The notes under the pieces: model-generated
The model's database searches: none
Told to the model about the DNA's origin: nothing
The model's input: the letters and a program-made list of their open reading frames with translations, nothing else
Translations under genes and position numbers: made by a program
Assembly: GCA_900768515.1 (NCBI GenBank)
Contig: CAAGDG010000200.1
Coordinates: 1 to 10,227, forward strand
DNA: 10,227 nt
Source of the DNA: Lentisphaeria bacterium
Lineage (GTDB): Bacteria > Verrucomicrobiota > Lentisphaeria > Victivallales > Victivallaceae
Reading direction: 5' to 3'
In this document: positions 6,215-10,227 of the stretch, one piece after another
How the letters are laid out: every line of letters starts with the position of its first letter
How positions within the stretch are numbered: the first letter of the stretch is position 1

Positions 6215-7087
6215 ATGATCCATAATGAACGGTTCGCCCGGCATATTCTGCCCAACCTCCCCGCCGTGCCGATGGCGTTATATGCGAACTGTACCGGCGT
6301 GCGGGAAACACAGTTCGGAGAGATCACCAAGAAGGGGGGAGAATGGAACACCTTCGTGGAGGTCACCTGGGTTCTCGAGGGGGAGCTGGAAGTGCTGCTC
6401 GGCGAGGAAACGGTGCGGGTGGAGGCCGGATACGCCATCTACCACCTGCCCGGCGAACCGCGCTGGATGCGTTGCGTTGCAAAGAAGAACAGTTACCGCT
6501 ACCTCTGCTTCGACGGTCCACTCGCCGAAGCGGTGATGACGGCCTACCGGTATCCCCGCGTGCAACGCACTTCGACCTATCCGGCAGAGGTGTTTGCCCG
6601 GCTGGAGGCGGTAATCGGAAGCGAAAATCCCCAGCAGATCCGGCTGGCGGCGGGGTTGATTCTGGAGATTCTCGCCTCGCTGGCAGTTTCCGAGGAACGG
6701 GAAAAGAGTCCTCGGCAGCTGGTTTCCTCCTGCTCCAAATTCATCCGGGATCATCTGGAGGATCCGGAACTCGGCCTGCCGATGCTCTGCGACCAGTTCT
6801 CCACTTCGCGCTCGACGCTGAACCGGCTTTTCCGCCAATATATGCTGGTCGCTCCCGGACGATACATCCTCGACCTGCGCCTGGCGCACGCAAGTTCCCT
6901 GCTGACCGGATCGGACGTAACCATCCGGGAAGTGGCGCGGCAAAGCGGCTTTCACGATGCGAAAGCCTTTACCCGGTTTATCCGGCGCTCCACCGGATTG
7001 AGTCCGGTGGCATACCGGAAAAAATTCCGGAAACAGAGGCAGGCCGATGCCGCCTTTTCCGCAACGGAATCAACAGACCCGGCCTGA
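6215..7087 (+). CDS. Cupin-type AraC family transcriptional regulator
   Basis: A 290-residue cytoplasmic DNA-binding regulator. About residues 45-98 form a cupin-like ligand-sensing fold (TWVLEGELEVLLGEE, then VRVEAGYAIYHLPGEP), and the C-terminal ~110 residues are the AraC/XylS double helix-turn-helix. The first HTH is around 187-208 (LPMLCDQFSTSRSTLNRLF), and the second around 235-256 (VTIREVARQSGFHDAKAFTRF), followed by the family signature GLSPVAYRKKF (261-271). Length is normal for the family. The start is supported by GGTGAG (6206-6211) three bases upstream and by the -35/-10 pair at 6112-6140. It is divergent from the pseudopilin-hydrolase pair and is the obvious candidate to control it, probably in response to a sugar released from the hydrolase's substrate; the ligand is not identifiable. 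The gene converges on the next operon with a 54-base gap in which I see no clear terminator for either strand. Confidence 0.92.
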   Translation: MIHNERFARHILPNLPAVPMALYANCTGVRETQFGEITKKGGEWNTFVEVTWVLEGELEVLLGEETVRVEAGYAIYHLPGEPRWMRCVAKKNSYRYLCFDGPLAEAVMTAYRYPRVQRTSTYPAEVFARLEAVIGSENPQQIRLAAGLILEILASLAVSEEREKSPRQLVSSCSKFIRDHLEDPELGLPMLCDQFSTSRSTLNRLFRQYMLVAPGRYILDLRLAHASSLLTGSDVTIREVARQSGFHDAKAFTRFIRRSTGLSPVAYRKKFRKQRQADAAFSATESTDPA

Positions 7088-7141
7088 TTCGGGCATCGTC
7101 CCGCTCCTCTCCGGCCTTCTTCCCTCCCGGGTCGGAGAAGT

Positions 7142-9064
7142 TCAGCGGGAAAGGTCGTCGCGGACCGCCGTTCCCGCCGGACCGCCCGCGGATTTCAGCG
7201 CTTCGCGCAGATTGGCGACAAAGCGGTAGTAGACCGGACCGGCGCCGATCCGAAGTTCGATCTCAAACCGGACCGGACCGGCGGAAGCGGTGGCCTCCCG
7301 GAACCGTTCAAACTCCGCAACCACGTCGTCGATCAACTTCTGTTCCGAACCGGGACCGGGCATGGCCGAAAACCTGCGCCCGTTGAGCTGAATTTGCAGG
7401 AGTTCCTCCCCGGCGTCAATTTCGATCCGGCAGGAGACGACGCGCTCCGAAGGCGGCTCTTCCGGCAACGCCTCCCGGGGCTCCTGCGCCTCCTTCTCCA
7501 GCTGCTGGAGAATCGCCCGGGAACGGACATCGATCTCATCACGCACCGAGTCGAACAGCGCCGGATAGAGCGGATTCCCCTTCCTGTGAAGCTCCAGCAC
7601 CTTTTCACAGTACAATTCCTGGATCGCCTCAAGCGTCACTTCGGAAGAACCGAACCAGCGTCCGAGCCAGCCGCGCCGGTTCTCGCCGGAACGCTTCCGC
7701 ATCTCGGCGACCACGCCGTCATATTCAAGTGCGACCAGACGGAACTGTCCGGCGACCTCGGCAGCGCCGCGCTGAAGCGCTTTCCGCGCCTGCTCGGCGA
7801 TGGTCTGCCGGGTTTCGGAGAAGAGCGGTTCATCCGGAAATGCGAACTCCGGCAGCGGCGGCAGCGCCTCCCCTCCCCCCGCATGGAACGCCTCGACAAC
7901 AGCAGGTTCTCCCCGCCACCGTCCCGCAACGAGTTCCGGGCAGCGGCTCTCCAGCTGCGCTTCGACGGCCTGCCGCCGGAGAGCGAGAAGAGCCGGTCGG
8001 ACACGCGCGTCAACCGCTTCCGCCGCCGCCTTCTCAACCGCGGGATCCCGGAGCAGTTCCGATGCGACCGGTTCCGGAGCCGCCAGCTCCCGCAGCGTAT
8101 CGGCGACAGCCTGCCGCCGGGCGCCGGCGCACAATGCGCTGATCCCGGGTTCCGGTTCAAGATGTTTTTCCGGTTCCCGGGCGAGCAGCGCGGCGTAATC
8201 CGGCACGGCAACCCGGGCGGGGAGCGCCGCGATCACCCGTTCCAGGGGAACCCGTGCAGCCCGTTCCGCGATCGCGGAACGAGTTTTTCCGAAGAGGGCG
8301 TACACCTTGTCCTCCCGCCACTTGCCGGTCTCGGCGGCGAGCTGTTTTTCGAGAGCGGGAACGATCTCCGGAATGGTCCAGAGCTCCGGCGCGACCGGAA
8401 GTTTCCCCACAAGTTCCAGCTGCCGCTTCTGCTGGCTCCGCCCGGAGGCGATGACCGGGGCAACCACCTTCTCCCGGACAAAGGCCGAATTCTCCTCCAG
8501 AAGCGGAGTCCTGCGGCGGGCGGTCAACCGGGCCGAGAGCAGCTGCGTCAATCTTGCGTCGTCATTCGCCTCAAGTTCCGCCTCGGAAGGGTAGACTTTT
8601 TCGAGCAGCTCGGTACGCTGGGCAGCGACCAGCCGGTTCCTGGCGGCGGTGAAAGCGGCGGAAAAGAGCCGGGTGAACTTCTTCTCAAGCAGCCCGGCCG
8701 GCGCCTTTTCCAGTGCGGCGGCCTCCTCCGGAGTGAGCTGCTCCCGGAAGGGTTCCAGCAACTTCCGCTGGGTGGCGGCATAATCGGCGGCAAGCGCGGC
8801 GCGGAAAAACGCCTCGGCATCCTTCCGGGCGGCGGCGCAACTTGCGGCGGCGGCCGGATCCCGCTTCATCCGGTCGAAGAGCAACGATTCGGCTTCTGGA
8901 AAGGGGGCGGCGCTCCAGCGGCGGCCGCCGTCGGCGGAGAGCAGCCGTGCCGAAAGCAGTTCCGTCTCCCGTTCCAGCAGTTTCCGGCTCTCCCCCTCAT
9001 TCACAGGAGCCGCGGCGGCGGCGAAGGCGGTGGCGAAAGCCAATCCGATCGACAGGAATTTCAT
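7142..9064 (-). CDS. Exported helical protein with an ExbD/TolR-like C-terminal domain (hypothetical, 640 aa)
   Basis: I do not recognise this protein as a whole. It begins with a signal peptide (MKFLSIGLAFATAFAAAAA, then PVNEG), so it is probably periplasmic or exported. Residues ~25-530 are rich in Ala, Glu, Arg and Leu and look almost entirely helical, with a short Trp-rich break at 465-472 (GWLGRWFG). The last ~85 residues (about 543-627) change character to alternating strand-helix-strand: RIEIDAGEELLQIQLNG, then a helix, then RFEIELRIG, then YYRFVANLREALKSAG. This pattern resembles the periplasmic domain of ExbD/TolR (strand, LNG turn, helix, strand, helix ending in an Ala-Gly). The start has GGAGA about 8 bases upstream, within the preceding gene, and the ATG overlaps that gene's TGA by four bases, implying translational coupling. 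It is the last gene of the three-gene unit visible here. The function is unknown; a role in an envelope complex with its neighbour is inference. Confidence 0.8.
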   Translation of the reverse strand: MKFLSIGLAFATAFAAAAAPVNEGESRKLLERETELLSARLLSADGGRRWSAAPFPEAESLLFDRMKRDPAAAASCAAARKDAEAFFRAALAADYAATQRKLLEPFREQLTPEEAAALEKAPAGLLEKKFTRLFSAAFTAARNRLVAAQRTELLEKVYPSEAELEANDDARLTQLLSARLTARRRTPLLEENSAFVREKVVAPVIASGRSQQKRQLELVGKLPVAPELWTIPEIVPALEKQLAAETGKWREDKVYALFGKTRSAIAERAARVPLERVIAALPARVAVPDYAALLAREPEKHLEPEPGISALCAGARRQAVADTLRELAAPEPVASELLRDPAVEKAAAEAVDARVRPALLALRRQAVEAQLESRCPELVAGRWRGEPAVVEAFHAGGGEALPPLPEFAFPDEPLFSETRQTIAEQARKALQRGAAEVAGQFRLVALEYDGVVAEMRKRSGENRRGWLGRWFGSSEVTLEAIQELYCEKVLELHRKGNPLYPALFDSVRDEIDVRSRAILQQLEKEAQEPREALPEEPPSERVVSCRIEIDAGEELLQIQLNGRRFSAMPGPGSEQKLIDDVVAEFERFREATASAGPVRFEIELRIGAGPVYYRFVANLREALKSAGGPAGTAVRDDLSR

Positions 9065-9852
9065 CGCAGATTCTCCAGCATGGGCACGTCGCCGATCCGG
9101 CGCAGTTCGGCGTAGACGTGGGTTTTCAGACGGGCGGCGAGTTCAGAGAGCAGCAGGTCGCGGGCGGTGCCGGCGGGTTCGGCGGCGATCCGGTCGAGCA
9201 GCGTCCGGACCGCCGGATCACGGACCTGTTCGGGATGGCGCGCAAAGTGCGACTGCAGAGCCGCCGCCGCGAGCGCCTGGAGTTCTTCGACTTCTCCCCG
9301 CACCATCGCGCACTGCCGGCGGACTTCGGCGGTCAACCAGTTACGGAGTTCCGCGGGCAGCTTCTCCTCCGTCATCGCGGCGAACCGGAGCGCCTCGGCG
9401 CGCCAGCGCGCTTCGAGCTCGTCCGGTTCCGAATAGTCGGCGAAAGCGGCGCGCCCGCCAATCCGGAAGGAGTTGCGGGGATTTTCCGCCCCGGAGAATT
9501 TTCCCTCTTCAACGATGCCGGAGAGGTCGTAACGTCTGGTGCCCGAAACCGGATCGATCTGCTGGAACGCCTTGAGCCCGTAACGGACGCGGCGGTTTTC
9601 GGCCACCTGTTCCAGGGCGTGCAGCAGTTTTTCACGCTTCGCACTTTCCAGTTGCTGTTTGAGCTCCTCGACCCGGCTGATCTCGCCGCCGGTATTCTGA
9701 ATGAAAAGGAAGACGACGATCATGAAGACCAGCATCAGCGCAAGGGCGATCTGGAGCAGGACCGCGTTGAGTTCGTCGACGTCCGCTTCCGGATTGGAAT
9801 CGAGAGAAAGCGCCCGCTGAATCTTGCGGCGCAGAGCGGGGGAAAGTCTCAT
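9061..9852 (-). CDS. Single-pass membrane protein with MotB/ExbD-like topology (hypothetical, 263 aa)
   Basis: Residues 1-28 are short, basic then acidic (RRKIQRAL, then PEADVDELNA), and residues ~29-51 are one strong transmembrane helix (VLLQIALALMLVFMIVVFLF). A coiled-coil stretch follows (about 54-90), then a soluble, mostly helical domain. By the positive-inside rule the N-terminus is cytoplasmic and the bulk periplasmic, the topology of MotB, ExbD, TolR and ZorB. In those proteins an Asp at the membrane edge carries the ion; D24 and D26 just before this helix are the only candidates. No OmpA-like peptidoglycan-binding motif is visible, and the match to any of these families is weak, so the name describes topology only. 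The start follows the upstream gene's stop by three bases and uses GAGGTGA, which contains that stop codon. Its own stop overlaps the next gene's ATG (ATGA). Confidence 0.82.
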   Translation of the reverse strand: MRLSPALRRKIQRALSLDSNPEADVDELNAVLLQIALALMLVFMIVVFLFIQNTGGEISRVEELKQQLESAKREKLLHALEQVAENRRVRYGLKAFQQIDPVSGTRRYDLSGIVEEGKFSGAENPRNSFRIGGRAAFADYSEPDELEARWRAEALRFAAMTEEKLPAELRNWLTAEVRRQCAMVRGEVEELQALAAAALQSHFARHPEQVRDPAVRTLLDRIAAEPAGTARDLLLSELAARLKTHVYAELRRIGDVPMLENLR

Positions 9853-9855
9853 CGG

Positions 9856-10227
9856 TCACCTCAATGCTCTGCGGATCTCTTCAACGGTGCGGCGCAGTTC
9901 CGCAACGCTCTTCTCCGCCTCGGCAAGTTCACCGGCGAGCGACCGGCTGCGTTCGGAGAGTGCGGCATTCTCGGTTTCGAGCGCGGCGTTGCGGTCGGCG
10001 AGCTGTCGGTTGGCATCGGCCAGTTTCCGCTGTTCCCCGTCGAGCTCCAGATTTTTCTTTTCGAGTTCGGCGTTGCGGTCGGCAAGTTTTTGATTGGCTT
10101 CGGTAAGTTCCTGCTGCAATCCGGCGATCTGCTTGCCGGCGGCGGCGAAATCTCGGGCGACGGCCGCCGCCTGTTCCATCCAGGCGTGCTCGCTCTGGCG
10201 GCGGGGGGGGACCCCGGCGCGGGGGGG
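9856..10227 (-). CDS. Coiled-coil protein, C-terminal fragment (5' end beyond the window)
   Basis: The frame is open from its stop at 9856 to the right edge, so the gene is cut there; the ATG at 10177-10179 is probably internal, since no good ribosome site precedes it. The visible part is nearly all coiled coil rich in Leu, Ala, Glu, Asn and Arg. Two stretches repeat with a 28-residue (four-heptad) offset: ANQKLADRNAELEKKN and ANRQLADRNAALETEN. It ends in a charged helix (EIRRALR). No catalytic motif is seen. Being directly upstream of a MotB/ExbD-like gene, it could be the cytoplasmic tail of a MotA/TolQ-type channel subunit, as in ZorA-like proteins, or a free coiled-coil partner; the missing N-terminus would decide. 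The outermost ~25 bases encode Pro/Arg from G-runs and may be low-quality sequence. Confidence 0.7.
   Translation of the reverse strand, partial: PPRAGVPPRRQSEHAWMEQAAAVARDFAAAGKQIAGLQQELTEANQKLADRNAELEKKNLELDGEQRKLADANRQLADRNAALETENAALSERSRSLAGELAEAEKSVAELRRTVEEIRRALR
9985..10083 (-). repeat. 84-base-offset internal repeat within the coiled-coil gene
   Basis: The 15-base string ggcgttgcggtcggc occurs at 9985-9999 and 10069-10083, inside longer imperfectly matching segments. The 84-base offset equals 28 codons, i.e. four heptads, so the repeat reflects in-frame duplication of a coiled-coil unit or strong selection on the heptad pattern. Confidence 0.6.

Noticed and set aside
7088..7141. Possible shared bidirectional terminator between the convergent genes
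   Set aside because: Only an imperfect CTTCT/AGAAG pairing with a bulge and a CCCGGG core is present, and no T-run follows on either strand.
6343..7386. 347-codon plus-strand frame overlapping the AraC gene
   Set aside because: It is a frame-shifted reading of the regulator gene that runs on past its stop, with composition dominated by Arg, Gly, Pro and Ser and no motifs. The regulator frame has clear cupin and HTH signatures.
7394..9115. 573-codon open frame on the plus strand, opposite the exported helical protein
   Set aside because: The minus-strand gene has a signal peptide, SD site and ATGA coupling to its neighbour. The opposite frame crosses that junction and has low-complexity Arg/Pro/Gly/Phe composition.
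1..10227. CRISPR arrays, tRNA/rRNA genes, insertion sequences or attachment sites
   Set aside because: No regularly spaced repeats, cloverleaf-like sequence, rRNA motifs, transposase-like proteins or terminal inverted repeats with target duplications were seen on either strand.

Overview
The window looks like a piece of a high-GC genome from the Lentisphaerota (a Victivallis-like bacterium). The reasons are a pseudopilin-type protein with the FTLIELLVVIAIIAILAAILLPAL head directly upstream of a very large secreted glycoside hydrolase, a divergent cupin/AraC regulator beside them, and several proteins with no evident assignment. This placement rests on gene content and style, not on a search. 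All genes except the AraC regulator read on the minus strand.

Layout. Positions 1-155 hold the first 51 codons of an ArnT/PMT-like membrane glycosyltransferase that runs off the left edge. Positions 156-436 are non-coding and contain a clear intrinsic terminator (373-411) for the large gene to its right. Positions 437-5038 encode a 1533-residue secreted GH2-like protein. It has the GH2 nucleophile motif but lacks the usual acid/base Glu, and it carries what looks like a tandem pair of glutamine-amidotransferase-like domains and a second jelly-roll domain. Upstream of it on the same strand, after a 72-base gap with a stem-loop, is the pseudopilin-like gene (5111-5806). Positions 5807-6214 are a strikingly AT-rich divergent control region with a candidate sigma-70 promoter in each direction and several perfect inverted repeats. 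Positions 6215-7087 encode the AraC-family regulator on the plus strand.

Positions 7142-10227 form a second, separate minus-strand unit of three tightly packed genes: a coiled-coil protein cut by the right edge, a single-pass membrane protein with MotB/ExbD-like topology, and a 640-residue exported helical protein whose last ~85 residues read like an ExbD/TolR periplasmic domain. Stop-to-start gaps are 3 bases and a 4-base overlap, so this is very likely one operon.

How they may work together (inference). The regulator, pseudopilin and hydrolase look like a self-contained sugar-responsive module: the regulator senses a glycan-derived ligand and controls the divergent pseudopilin-hydrolase transcript. 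The right-hand operon could be part of an envelope-spanning, ion-driven (MotAB/ExbBD/TolQR-type) complex. Its channel subunit, if any, would lie beyond the right edge.
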